DNA of 64,000 nt from Bacillus sp. FJAT-22090 (GTDB lineage Bacteria; Bacillota; Bacilli; Bacillales_A; Planococcaceae). The translations under genes were made by a program, and so were the position numbers. The stretch lies in NCBI RefSeq assembly GCF_001278755.1, contig NZ_CP012601.1, positions 1,240,001 through 1,304,000 of the forward strand, in the 5' to 3' direction. Below are positions 24,632 through 32,138 of this stretch, piece by piece. The notes beneath the pieces were generated by a model. That model was not told the DNA's origin and did no database searches. It saw only the letters and a program-made list of their open reading frames with translations. Positions within the stretch are counted from its first letter, which is position 1. Every line of letters starts with the position of its first letter.

Positions 24632-25198
24632 ATGGATAGAAGAATAAAAAAAAACCAAACAGCCATTATGAATGCATTAATACATTTGATAGGAGAAAAA
24701 GATTTCGAAAAAATAACGATTAATGAAATCGCAGAACGTGCTGATGTAAATCGAGGCACCATCTATTCTCATTACTCTGACAAATACGATCTATTGGATA
24801 AGTGCCTAGAGGTTCATCTGTACCATTTGATCGAAAGTTGCTACTCAGTGGATGAAACAGAACCTTATCCATCTAAGTCTTCATTGCTACGTACACTTGG
24901 TCAAATGGAGAAGAATGCTCTCTTTTATAGGAATGTATTAAGCAACAAAGGCATTCCTTCTTTCAGAAACCACTTACAAAAAATGATGAGTAATCAAGTA
25001 ATGGATCAAATCGTTGAAACCAATTTAAGCCTAAATGAGTTGAGTAAAGATATATTAGTACAATTTTTGAGTTCGGCGATTGTCGGAGTGATTGAATGGT
25101 GGTTAACCCAACCAATGCCCTGTTCTGTAGAAGAGATAACTGAACAGTTATGGTCACTGTTTGAACAGAATCAGATGATTGTCCATTCTGAATCTTAA
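24632..25198 (+). CDS. TetR/AcrR-family regulator
   Basis: 188 residues from the ATG at 24632, which has AAGGGGTG 8 nt upstream. N-terminal HTH: KNQTAIMNALIHLIGEKDFEKITINEIAERADVNRGTIYSHYSDKYDLL (residues about 6-54, shown to identify the helix-turn-helix). The C-domain is of the TetR_C type with the FLSSAIVGVIEWWL helix. It probably regulates itself or the divergent reductase gene. Confidence 0.87.
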   Translation: MDRRIKKNQTAIMNALIHLIGEKDFEKITINEIAERADVNRGTIYSHYSDKYDLLDKCLEVHLYHLIESCYSVDETEPYPSKSSLLRTLGQMEKNALFYRNVLSNKGIPSFRNHLQKMMSNQVMDQIVETNLSLNELSKDILVQFLSSAIVGVIEWWLTQPMPCSVEEITEQLWSLFEQNQMIVHSES

Positions 25199-25342
25199 TT
25201 ACGTGGATTATTCTTTTTCTTCCAACCAATCGTCGGGAGCTTTTTAGGTTGGCTATTGTTGGGCGAAACGATTGGTATTTCATTTTGGATAGGTACAATT
25301 TTAATTTTTAGTGGTGTTTTTATAGTTATAAAAGACGAGTAA
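25199..25342 (+). pseudogene. C-terminal remnant of an EamA/DMT transporter
   Basis: In the same frame as tetR and directly after its stop, 47 codons read FFFFQPIVGSFLGWLLLGE and FWIGTILIFSGVFIVIKDE, the last two helices of an EamA-family drug/metabolite transporter. The rest of the gene is missing. TetR genes next to DMT transporters are common, so a deletion probably joined the two. Confidence 0.72.
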
Positions 25343-25350
25343 TATTTGGT

Positions 25351-25391
25351 AAGTGCGTTTCTTTTTTTTATAGAGACGCACTTTCTTTTTT
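25351..25391 (+). terminator. Terminator after the EamA remnant
   Basis: Arms AAGTGCGT and ACGCACTT with T-rich loop and T7 tail. Confidence 0.8.
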
Positions 25392-25443
25392 TATCTGCTT
25401 AATATGAAAAATGTGTCAAATGCGAAATAAAAAATCCTATTAT

Positions 25444-25540
25444 CTTCTTCAACTAAACTGCCGCGTTAGTTCAATAAGAAAAAAAAGTTGCTTACGCAAC
25501 CCATGATCTTCAACTAAAGCACCCGTTACTTTAAGTACAT
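25444..25540 (-). repeat. attC-like repeat 27 (GCAAC hairpin type, complete)
   Basis: Beta half with TGCCGCG centre, hairpin GTTGCTTACGCAAC, alpha half with right arm altered to TTACTTTAAG. Confidence 0.83.
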
Positions 25541-25553
25541 TCGAAACCGACAG

Positions 25554-25775
25554 TTATCCATGAAACCACCAACCAACAAGAGATATAGCCCCTACTCCCC
25601 AAGCAGTGGTACCACATATCCACCAAATTACAGATTTAGCTTTTGATAAATTTTCCCCGTCTTCCATATTTGATTTTATAAAAGCGACCTTACTTTCCAT
25701 ACCTTTTTTCATAGAAACGAGAACAACTAATCCGATTAGCATGAAACCAGTAGTTATCCAGAGTAATAAGTCCAC
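25554..25775 (-). CDS. Small two-helix membrane protein
   Basis: 73 residues, two membrane segments (about 4-21 and 49-70) around a polar loop (KSNMEDGENLSKAKS). GTG start with AAAGGAGG. Function unknown; cassette gene. Confidence 0.7.
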   Translation of the reverse strand: MDLLLWITTGFMLIGLVVLVSMKKGMESKVAFIKSNMEDGENLSKAKSVIWWICGTTAWGVGAISLVGWWFHG

Positions 25776-25828
25776 CTTCTATACCTCCTTTTTTTATGAA
25801 TTACTTTCCTTTCCTTTCAATCTTCTTT

Positions 25829-25974
25829 ATTCATTTAACCTGCTGCTTTACTTTAATACGTTTGAAACAAATAGATGTTCCAATTTTATATAAATTTTCC
25901 ATTTATAATAAGTAAAAATCTATATGGCTTATTGAACTAAACTGCTGCGTTAGTTTAAGTGTAACCTTTCACAA
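25829..25974 (-). repeat. attC-like repeat 28 (two successive beta halves)
   Basis: A beta variant ending in TACTTTAATACGTTTG (25829-25866), a 60-nt AT-rich gap, then a regular beta half (25927-25974) with TGTAACCTTTCACAA, the start of the long spacer. The same compound arrangement, including TACTTTAATACGTTTG and the gap, recurs at 29901-30031. Confidence 0.72.
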
Positions 25975-26073
25975 ATAGTATATAGTACCACCTTTTGAAT
26001 ATTATCCACTTATCTAACACTTTGAACTACCAGAGAAGTCTTTAAGTATTATTATGTCATCTTGCGATTACTG

Positions 26074-26113
26074 CAGTATAATTGTGTCAATATTTGGTGA
26101 CACAATTATACTG
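26074..26113. repeat. Perfect 16-bp inverted repeat
   Basis: Arms CAGTATAATTGTGTCA and TGACACAATTATACTG around ATATTTGG. No run of T follows, so it does not look like a terminator; an operator or recombination end is possible. Confidence 0.7.
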
Positions 26114-26126
26114 AAAATAAATAAAA

Positions 26127-26148
26127 AAATCCTGAATTTTCAGGATTT
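26127..26148. terminator. Short hairpin, possible terminator
   Basis: AAATCCTG/CAGGATTT around AATTTT, preceded by seven A, so it would act on leftward transcripts from 26328-26909. Confidence 0.55.
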
Positions 26149-26327
26149 GAGGTTTCAGTATTGCTATGTCACTCAAAAGCATAACTTGGGTTATATGGAC
26201 AAGAACTTCCATACAAGATCAAAATAACGAAAATTGATTATGCAGCAACTACTAACCTATATGAGATTCTGGTCCATGTTTAACTCTAAACTGATGTGCT
26301 TTTACAATATATCTAACACAAATCACA

Positions 26328-26909
26328 TCATAAGTTTTCTATCTTCGCACGCTCACTCGCCTTCTCTCTTAAAAAGGCTTTATAAACTTTATGAAATTGA
26401 GGTTTACTTTCAATAAAATAAGCTACTGTTTTTTCATCACTACCATAATATTCAGATGTGGCAATACAAATTTTTTCGTCTTTTTGAGTAAGCATATGAA
26501 GAATATCTGTAATGCTTTGGGTTGAAGGTGAAATCATGAGTTTCCACGCAGGGACATAAGCTCTTGCATAGCCAGGAATTGAATCGCCGCTTTCTACCAC
26601 TTCAAAACCGGATTGTTTTATTACATGTATAAGATTCCATAAAGAACCTATTATAAATTCATTTTCTCTTGAATAATCCTTTAATCTCATAATTTCTATT
26701 CTTTGTTGCCGAAGAATAGTGTCTGATAGAGGGGCAATATTAATCTCATATTTATGAATATCAAAAAAACCTGCCTTAAAACATTCTTCTATAAACCACA
26801 TTTCGGATGCATAAACAGTTTGTCTATTAGGGTTATATAATGCTTTTATATTAAAATGCTTAGGCAATGCTACTTCATTGCAGAATATTTGGCTCCAATT
26901 TTGGTTCAC
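26328..26909 (-). CDS. Uncharacterised cytosolic protein (193 aa)
   Basis: GTG start with AAGGTGAG upstream. No signal peptide or membrane helix. The middle resembles a small two-layer domain (FEVVESGDSIPGYARAYVPAWKLMI, split by eye) and the end is basic (YKAFLREKASERAKIENL). Family not recognised. It lies in the segment between two half-repeats (25974 and 27741) together with 27145-27444, and unlike the array cassettes has no repeat at its stop. Confidence 0.62.
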   Translation of the reverse strand: MNQNWSQIFCNEVALPKHFNIKALYNPNRQTVYASEMWFIEECFKAGFFDIHKYEINIAPLSDTILRQQRIEIMRLKDYSRENEFIIGSLWNLIHVIKQSGFEVVESGDSIPGYARAYVPAWKLMISPSTQSITDILHMLTQKDEKICIATSEYYGSDEKTVAYFIESKPQFHKVYKAFLREKASERAKIENL

Positions 26910-27104
26910 TGTTTCTCACCTTTTAGTTCTATAATATTACCGAACATTATAATTCCTCCATGCTTTTATTTTTTATTAGTATTGGAGTATGACTTTGATT
27001 TTAAACCGGGGAAACCATTAAATAGTAGGTCCTTATGGGATATATTTAAATTAACCAATATGAATTTGTACAAGGACAAAACTATACACGTACAATTAAA
27101 AAAT

Positions 27105-27138
27105 ACATACAAACTCATTCTGTGTTGAGTTTGTATGT
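27105..27138 (-). terminator. Terminator of 27145-27444
   Basis: Perfect 12-nt arms ACATACAAACTC and GAGTTTGTATGT; in the leftward sense it is followed by ATTTTTT. Confidence 0.82.
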
Positions 27139-27144
27139 ACGTTA

Positions 27145-27444
27145 TTAATCTACTCTTCTTATTTTCTCTTTATAATAATCATAGTAGTTTTTGTTCTTTG
27201 TTATCGTTTCTTCTATAATTCGTGAAATTGCACCTTTTAAAAACATTTCCATTGAACCTGCTGTCGTCGGTAAAGCTTTTAGTAAAGATAAAATCCTTCT
27301 AGCACCGCCCCTTTCAGAGACAGCGATTAAATATTCATCTACATTTAGTGAATACCCCTTGAAGGAAAATACCGAATCCTTACTTATACCATGTTGTTTT
27401 TCATATACTATTTTTGCTAACTGTTCATATCCCAGATCCAACAC
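27145..27444 (-). CDS. Small uncharacterised protein (99 aa)
   Basis: Begins LDLGYEQLAKIVYEKQHG, with a TTG/GTG start beside AAGGGAG. Helical look, with SERGGARRILSLLKALPTTAGSMEMFLKGA in the centre and a basic end KYYDYYKEKIRR-like. No family recognised. Strong terminator directly after the stop. Confidence 0.6.
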   Translation of the reverse strand: MLDLGYEQLAKIVYEKQHGISKDSVFSFKGYSLNVDEYLIAVSERGGARRILSLLKALPTTAGSMEMFLKGAISRIIEETITKNKNYYDYYKEKIRRVD

Positions 27445-27740
27445 TCCCTTAACTCTTTATAAATCAATAGTTTCCATTTTTAATAGTTTTTATACATTGA
27501 AGTAAATGCAGCATAATTAAGATGGATTTTTATTTCTCATTAAGGGAGCGATGAAATGAGTAAAAATGATAGAATTTTTTACTTAGGAAAAGAGTGACTT
27601 ACTCCCCTACCATACCGTCATTATCATTATCTTTCATATGCGGGTACAACCAATGTTATATTTAGGTTAAATTAGTAAAATAGTTGATAATAAAAGGACC
27701 ATACATTTTAGATATGTCTAATATGGTGGTCGTAATTTAT
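27445..27740. other. Gene-free stretch
   Basis: About 295 nt. A 13-codon frame with a good ribosome site (AAGGGAGCG, ATG at 27556) may be a gene relic. A weak GACCAT..ATGGTGGTC hairpin lies before the next half-repeat. Confidence 0.4.
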
Positions 27741-27777
27741 TTCTTCTTCAACTAAAGCACCCGTTAGTTGAATAAGA
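27741..27777 (-). repeat. attC-like repeat 29 (alpha half only)
   Basis: TTCTTCAACTAA, AGCACCCG, TTAGTTGAATAAG: left arm of beta type, centre and right arm of alpha type. Confidence 0.78.
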
Positions 27778-27781
27778 ATAC

Positions 27782-28012
27782 TTATTTTAGTAGGTTTTTT
27801 AATTCCTCTATTACCACTAATGTTTTTCGATAGTAGTCTATTTCTTTCTCGGTAAACCGGATTATTTCTAACTCATTTATAATTTCATCCTGAAAATCAC
27901 TTAAATGTTCTGGGAAGTTAGCTGTTCCCATTCTACTTTGAAATTCAATAAGACCATATTCTTTTTTTATAAACTTCTCACATAAGAGGAGTAATCTATT
28001 ATTATCAGTCAT
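27782..28012 (-). CDS. Small helical protein (76 aa), unknown
   Basis: Opens MTDNNRLLLLCEKFIKKEYG, followed by FPEHLSDFQDEIINELEIIRFTEKEIDYYRK; entirely helical by appearance. The ribosome site is GAGGT. Proteins of this pattern are common in Bacillus genomes as lone genes. Its stop is 4 nt from the alpha half-site. Confidence 0.68.
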   Translation of the reverse strand: MTDNNRLLLLCEKFIKKEYGLIEFQSRMGTANFPEHLSDFQDEIINELEIIRFTEKEIDYYRKTLVVIEELKNLLK

Positions 28013-28047
28013 TTTTTACCTCACTTAATTAAATTCTTATGTCGTAC

Positions 28048-28135
28048 ACTTAAGTAACTGCACCGTTAGTTCAATTAGAAAAAGCCACCCTTACAGCAGC
28101 CACTTTTAACTAAAGTACCCGTTAGCTTAATAAGA
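28048..28135 (-). repeat. attC-like repeat 30 (GGCAGCCAC spacer type, complete, diverged)
   Basis: Beta half TTAAGTAACTGCACCG, TTAGTTCAATTAG; spacer AAAGCCACCCTTACAGCAGC; alpha half TTTAACTAAAGTACCC, GTTAGCTTAATAAG. Confidence 0.78.
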
Positions 28136-28274
28136 CTTAGCTTTAATTCTTAATTAAGGACCCTCAAGTAGTAAAGTGAAGTTCTTCGTCAAAAGTATAC
28201 ATATAACCTTTTAATTGAATAATACGTATAAAGATTTCACAATTTCAATAAAATTTTGAGTATGTTTATTAATA

Positions 28275-28721
28275 TTAATTCTCATTTGAACTATGCATTC
28301 TAAATTCCCCAATTATAGTTTTACAATCTGATTTATACAGCGGGATTGATACGTAACCGATAGCTTGAATGGCTTCTTGGTGAGCTAAAGCTTCTTTCGG
28401 AGATGAAAAATTAGATGTTAAATCAATTGCTTTAACATATCCAACTAACCCATTTTCACCTTTTGTCTTAATTAAGTCTGGCTCATAACCTGCTTCACCA
28501 GGACCAGAAGGTATGATTGGAGTTCCATAAGTTTGTCCCTGCTCATTGATAGGAAACTCAGTATTATTTTCATTCTCCGAAATTTTATCGGTATCAGATA
28601 TAGGCTTAACTTCTACTGTTTGTCCATGAGTCAAACCTTTAGTCGTTTCTTCATTTGCTTTACACGCTGCTAAAATGATAGTTCCAAGTAAAACCCCTGT
28701 ATATAAATATTTTTTCAACAT
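28275..28721 (-). CDS. Lipoprotein, unknown function
   Basis: About 148 residues. A lipoprotein signal peptide with lipobox LAAC (MLKKYLYTGVLLGTIILAAC) is followed by a Thr/Glu-rich linker and a small domain with GENGLVGYVKAIDLTS and GYVSIPLYKSDCKTIIGEF. The ATG at 28721 is 5 nt from GGAG. The domain resembles peptidase inhibitor-like or YycP-like tails in size only. Probably anchored on the outer face of the membrane. Confidence 0.76.
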   Translation of the reverse strand: MLKKYLYTGVLLGTIILAACKANEETTKGLTHGQTVEVKPISDTDKISENENNTEFPINEQGQTYGTPIIPSGPGEAGYEPDLIKTKGENGLVGYVKAIDLTSNFSSPKEALAHQEAIQAIGYVSIPLYKSDCKTIIGEFRMHSSNEN

Positions 28722-28832
28722 CCTCACTCCACTAATTTTATTAAAAACATAATTATAGCAATATTATAGAAATTTTGAGAACGAATATCTATTCTTCTTC
28801 ATAAGGACCATATCACTGAATTTTATATAAAC

Positions 28833-28936
28833 TTCTTGAACTAACCTGCTTCTTTATTGAAAAAAAGCTTTACTCCTTATTGACCATAAAAATTCAATTC
28901 CTTGTTCAACTAAACTGCTGCGTTAGTTCAATAAGT
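28833..28936 (-). repeat. attC-like repeat 31 (truncated repeat followed by a beta half)
   Basis: Beta half with TGCTTCTTTA (28833-28860), the first part of a GTAAAGC hairpin (GCTTTACTCC) that breaks off, then a second beta half (28902-28936, TGCTGCG centre). Confidence 0.72.
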
Positions 28937-28999
28937 TCATATATAAATAGCGATAATCCCTTCCAAATCAATTCCCTATAATTGAATCAAAAACTCATT

Positions 29000-29863
29000 T
29001 TAATATTTTTCATTTAAGTCATTAATTATTTGAAGAGCCTCATCTACATTTGATACATCAAAAATTTCCACGTTTGCCTTTAGTTCATTTTGGACATTCG
29101 CTACTTCACCAGCATTTTCACTAGGAATAATCATAAATGGAATGCCAGATCTTTCAGTGATTTGTATCTTTTCTTTCATATACTCAACATGAAAGACATC
29201 TCCCTTGTCATTAATTGCTCCAGTAACAGCAATTGGTATTTCATTTTTAAAATTGCCTCGTTTGTATAATCCATTCAGCACTAAGTTAAGCCCTGCACTA
29301 TCACCACTAATTTGTTCTCGATTAAAAAAATTATTGAGCCATTCATCTTCTTGTCCTAAATATTTTTTCACATTATCTTCACTCTCTTCAATTAATGCTT
29401 TTTGAAACCAAGATAATATTTGTCTGTTTTTATATCCATAAATCTTACGATTATTAAGTTTAGTAATAGTTAATACATCACCATTTCTTGTTGTTAAAAT
29501 TTCCTTCAGTTCATGTTTGTTCCTTATGGTTATTTCCTGAACCGGCAACAAAAATATTCCTGAATCTTCTATCGCTTCTGTTGGTTCTACATACAAGTTG
29601 ATCAAATGTGATGGTGTTGTATATCCTAAAAGTAAAAACTCATAGCTAAATAGAAGAATTAAAATGATTAAGGCGATTGAAATTTTCCCTTTGCACGCAT
29701 TTTTTTTTCGCAATACGATCAATCTAAGTAACATAGTTATTAAGCTGATAAACAATATACATAGAAACATCCATTCATTAATAACATCTTGAAGATAAAA
29801 TAATAGAACTACAAGATAGAAAAGAATAGATAAAATACCCGTAACGATACTTGATTTATTCAT
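29000..29863 (-). CDS. Membrane-anchored Lon-type (S16) protease-like protein, copy 2
   Basis: 287 residues: two N-terminal membrane segments (about 8-26 and 31-51), a third around 63-82, then a Lon proteolytic-like domain. The Ser box SGDSAGLNLVL and the Lys box YMKEKIQITERSG keep the Ser-Lys dyad, with AVTGAINDKGDV between. It is about half identical by eye to copy 1 at 18450. The ATG has GGGGGCATGG upstream. Like copy 1, its stop faces a beta half rather than an alpha half. Confidence 0.82.
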   Translation of the reverse strand: MNKSSIVTGILSILFYLVVLLFYLQDVINEWMFLCILFISLITMLLRLIVLRKKNACKGKISIALIILILLFSYEFLLLGYTTPSHLINLYVEPTEAIEDSGIFLLPVQEITIRNKHELKEILTTRNGDVLTITKLNNRKIYGYKNRQILSWFQKALIEESEDNVKKYLGQEDEWLNNFFNREQISGDSAGLNLVLNGLYKRGNFKNEIPIAVTGAINDKGDVFHVEYMKEKIQITERSGIPFMIIPSENAGEVANVQNELKANVEIFDVSNVDEALQIINDLNEKY

Positions 29864-29900
29864 TTAGTAACCATGCCCCCTTAATGTCTGTTATGTATTC

Positions 29901-30096
29901 TTCTCCAACTAATCTGCTGTTTTACTTTAATACGTTTGCAATGAATAGAAGTTCCAATATTAAATAAATTTTCCATAAGAAATTACAAAAAATTCATTTT
30001 GCTTATTGAACTAAACTGCCCCGTTAGTTCAATAAGGAAAATGAGCTGTCTGAACAGCTCAACAATTTTTGCTAAAGCACCATTTATTTTAAATAC
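29901..30096 (-). repeat. attC-like repeat 32 (compound)
   Basis: Beta variant with TACTTTAATACGTTTG (29901-29940), AT-rich gap, regular beta half (30004-30035), hairpin GAGCTGTCTGAACAGCTC, then a worn alpha half (GCTAAAGCACCATTTATTT). Confidence 0.72.
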
Positions 30097-30102
30097 ATTA
30101 GT

Positions 30103-30389
30103 TCACAAAGACTTTTTATAAGTAACAAGAAAAGGTGCCAACAGAGAACCAATTATAAAAATAAAAATAGCTATGCAAAGTGTCACAAGACCATTGCTAA
30201 AAGGAGACAGAAAATAACCGAAGATGAGCATTGGGAGAATAGTAAAAGAGACAAAAATTAACCTGCTTGGGTTTGTTATCTTATGATTGTATCGCATTCG
30301 TTACATTTAATAGGTTTATAATTCAACCAGAAGGATTCATAGATTTTACTCTAACTAAAATGTGTATTGCATTTCTCGCATTTTTGCAA
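30103..30389 (-). pseudogene. Decayed zinc-ribbon membrane protein, paralogue of 30590-30877
   Basis: The open part (30103-30297) codes for the two-helix membrane half (PSRLIFVSFTILPMLIFGYFL). Upstream, a TTG at 30389 with GGAGG reads QKCEKCNTHFS, then TAG, then KIYESFWLNYKPIKCNECDT, matching residues 4-38 of the intact neighbour, which has Trp where this copy has TAG. A further frameshift joins it to the membrane half. One nonsense mutation and one frameshift thus inactivate the full gene. Confidence 0.78.
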
Positions 30390-30434
30390 AGCTAATAACC
30401 TCCATTATTATTTCTGAATTTTCTAAGGCGTTGA

Positions 30435-30566
30435 TTTATTAACCTGCCGCTTAAGTTCAATAAGAAAATAGATTTTACTCCTTCTTGAAGTAAAGCACCC
30501 GTTAGTTGAATAAGAAAAAAGAATTGCTTATGGCAACTCATGAGCTTAAACTAAACATCTATTAAT
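30435..30566 (-). repeat. attC-like repeat 33 (complete, plus an extra half)
   Basis: Beta half with TGCCGCTT, GTAAAGC hairpin, good alpha half ending TTAGTTGAATAAG, then a further AAAGAATTGCTTATGGCAAC hairpin and a worn alpha half (AAACTAAACATCTATTAAT). Confidence 0.78.
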
Positions 30567-30589
30567 ATAATTTTTCGATTTATTTTGCT

Positions 30590-30877
30590 TTAAGTTCTCT
30601 CATACTTCACTAAAAATGGAGAAAACATAGAACCTATAATAGCAATGCTGATACTTATCATTATTGTTGCAAATCCATTGAATGGCGTCAAAAAATAAGC
30701 GAATATAAACATTGGTAAAATAGTTAGACCTACTACTATTAATCTAGAGGTAAAAGTTAATTTATGTTCGGTACTACATTTAATGCATTGAATAGGTTTA
30801 TAACCATTTAACAATGACAAATAAATAATTTTCCATTTAAAATTGGTATTACAAGAATCACATTTTTGAATACTCAT
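30590..30877 (-). CDS. Zinc-ribbon membrane protein
   Basis: 95 residues. An N-terminal four-cysteine ribbon (CDSCNTNF and CIKCSTEH, about residues 6-38) is followed by two transmembrane segments (about 47-64 and 70-88) and a short basic tail. TAGGAGG precedes the ATG. The layout resembles YqaE-unrelated TIGR04104-type putative zinc ribbon proteins; the role is unknown. A decayed paralogue lies next door. Confidence 0.75.
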   Translation of the reverse strand: MSIQKCDSCNTNFKWKIIYLSLLNGYKPIQCIKCSTEHKLTFTSRLIVVGLTILPMFIFAYFLTPFNGFATIMISISIAIIGSMFSPFLVKYERT

Positions 30878-30981
30878 CTTTACCTCCTATAAAACAATTT
30901 ACTCTTGAAGTACAATCATTCACACACTCTTATCATTACTCTGCATGTTGTGGTTCAATTCCACTTTCTTCTACCGATGTG

Positions 30982-31164
30982 CTACTTCTTGTTTTCTTTG
31001 ATAACTTGCAATGAATTAGCTACCCAAAAAAGTATTGTAATGATTACAATAATAAATATGTTTGGTTCTATATTTGAAATAATTGTATATAAAATCAAAA
31101 ACCCAAGAAACATAGTCATACTACTAATATTTGTACTTGTAAAAAGTTTAGAAAAAACTTTCAA
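30982..31164 (-). CDS. Small membrane protein (61 aa)
   Basis: TTG at 31164 with TTGGAG at 8 nt. Two hydrophobic segments (about residues 15-30 and 35-52) and a charged QVIKENKK end. Function unknown. A worn half-repeat (AAGTACAATCATTCACACA, 30907-30925) follows its stop. Confidence 0.58.
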   Translation of the reverse strand: MKVFSKLFTSTNISSMTMFLGFLILYTIISNIEPNIFIIVIITILFWVANSLQVIKENKK

Positions 31165-31211
31165 TACCAACACTCCAATCTAGTGATTTACTTGATGTTG
31201 ACTTTAACTTT

Positions 31212-31240
31212 TTGTTCAACTAACCAGTTACTTGAATAGC
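31212..31240 (-). repeat. attC-like repeat 34 (degenerate half)
   Basis: TGTTCAACTAACCAGTTACTT then GAATAGC. Confidence 0.5.
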
Positions 31241-31286
31241 TTTTCTTATATTAACTACTTCGATGTCCTTCCAAATTCACCTTCTT

Positions 31287-31380
31287 GTTGAACTAAACTG
31301 CCCCGTTAGTTGAACAAGAAAAAAGAGCCGTCTATGCAGCTCATTGATCTTTTACTAAACGCACCCGTTAGTCCAAGAAG
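31287..31380 (-). repeat. attC-like repeat 35 (GCAGC hairpin type, complete)
   Basis: Beta half with CTGCCCCG and right arm TTAGTTGAACAAG, hairpin GAGCCGTCTATGCAGCTC, alpha half with one extra base (ACTAAACGCACCCGTTAGT). Confidence 0.82.
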
Positions 31381-31865
31381 GTTTGTTCTTTGTTAGGTTT
31401 GTTGTATAAATCAATTCTTTCTTTAGCACTTTCACTCTTACCCCGCCATTCAACAATCATGTAAATATTATTTATTTCGGTTAATGTAATAGGGGTTCCA
31501 TCTTCGTTCAGATATGTCCCACCTTCAATTGCGCCAGTTGATTCCTCTGTAATATCAATTCCAGCACTAGTTACTGCACCAGTATGCACTACTACGTCTT
31601 TATCGTTAATAACTACGTGTGTTTCGAAAGAAAAAGAGTCTGCAATAGATTTATTTCCATTTTTCACATGTAAAGTTCCATTACCTGCTTTAAAACTTTC
31701 TGGTGTTATCACAACTTCGTATCCAGTTAAATTCCAAGTCTGACTTTCTCCCATTAATGATAAATAGTAATTACTAACTGACTTCTCATTACCATTACAT
31801 CCTGAAAGTAAAACAACAAGTAATAAAAAAAGCATATAAAAAATTCTTTTACTTTTCAGTATCAT
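31368..31865 (-). CDS. Lipoprotein; stop codon lies in the array repeat
   Basis: 165 residues. Lipobox LLSGC after a 22-residue signal peptide, then a beta-rich domain (WNLTGYEVVITPESFKAGNGTL, INNIYMIVEWRGKSE, shown in part). The last residues TFLD and the TAA fall inside the alpha half. The domain recalls small extracellular beta-sandwich lipoproteins of Bacillus; no family is certain. The ribosome site is AGGGGGTC. Confidence 0.74.
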   Translation of the reverse strand: MILKSKRIFYMLFLLLVVLLSGCNGNEKSVSNYYLSLMGESQTWNLTGYEVVITPESFKAGNGTLHVKNGNKSIADSFSFETHVVINDKDVVVHTGAVTSAGIDITEESTGAIEGGTYLNEDGTPITLTEINNIYMIVEWRGKSESAKERIDLYNKPNKEQTFLD

Positions 31866-31923
31866 AATGACCCCCTTTTTTCTACTATAATTGTATCATT
31901 CTAACTTTTATAAAGGTGCTTTC

Positions 31924-32062
31924 ATCTTACACTAAACTGCTGCGTTAGTTTAAGTGTAACATTTCACGATGTATCGCCGAAATCTTCTTGATGTTTTGAA
32001 CATAAAAATAGACCATCAAATTGATGGTCATGTTTAACTAAAGCACCCGTTAGTTCAATAAG
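31924..32062 (-). repeat. attC-like repeat 36 (long type, complete)
   Basis: Beta half with TGCTGCG, long spacer with GTAACATTTCACGATG, GACCATC/GATGGTC hairpin, perfect alpha half ending TTAGTTCAATAAG. Confidence 0.85.
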
Positions 32063-32066
32063 CGAT

Positions 32067-32138
32067 TTATTTCTTATGAACTTTTACATATACACTTCCA
32101 ACTAGTCTATCTCCAATATAAGCTTCTGACTTCCACGC
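32067..32138 (-). pseudogene. Short gene-end relic in frame after the next gene's stop
   Basis: Directly after the TAA of the 32139 gene and in the same frame, 23 codons read AWKSEAYIGDRLVGSVYVK and VHKK, then TAA. The composition is protein-like. It is either a former C-terminus lost by a stop mutation or a relic of another cassette. Confidence 0.4.

Larger units (their letters stand above)
25975..26327. other. Gene-free stretch
   Basis: About 350 nt holding only the 16-bp inverted repeat, the short hairpin and one GGACAAGAA motif (26197-26215). No supported gene. Confidence 0.5.
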
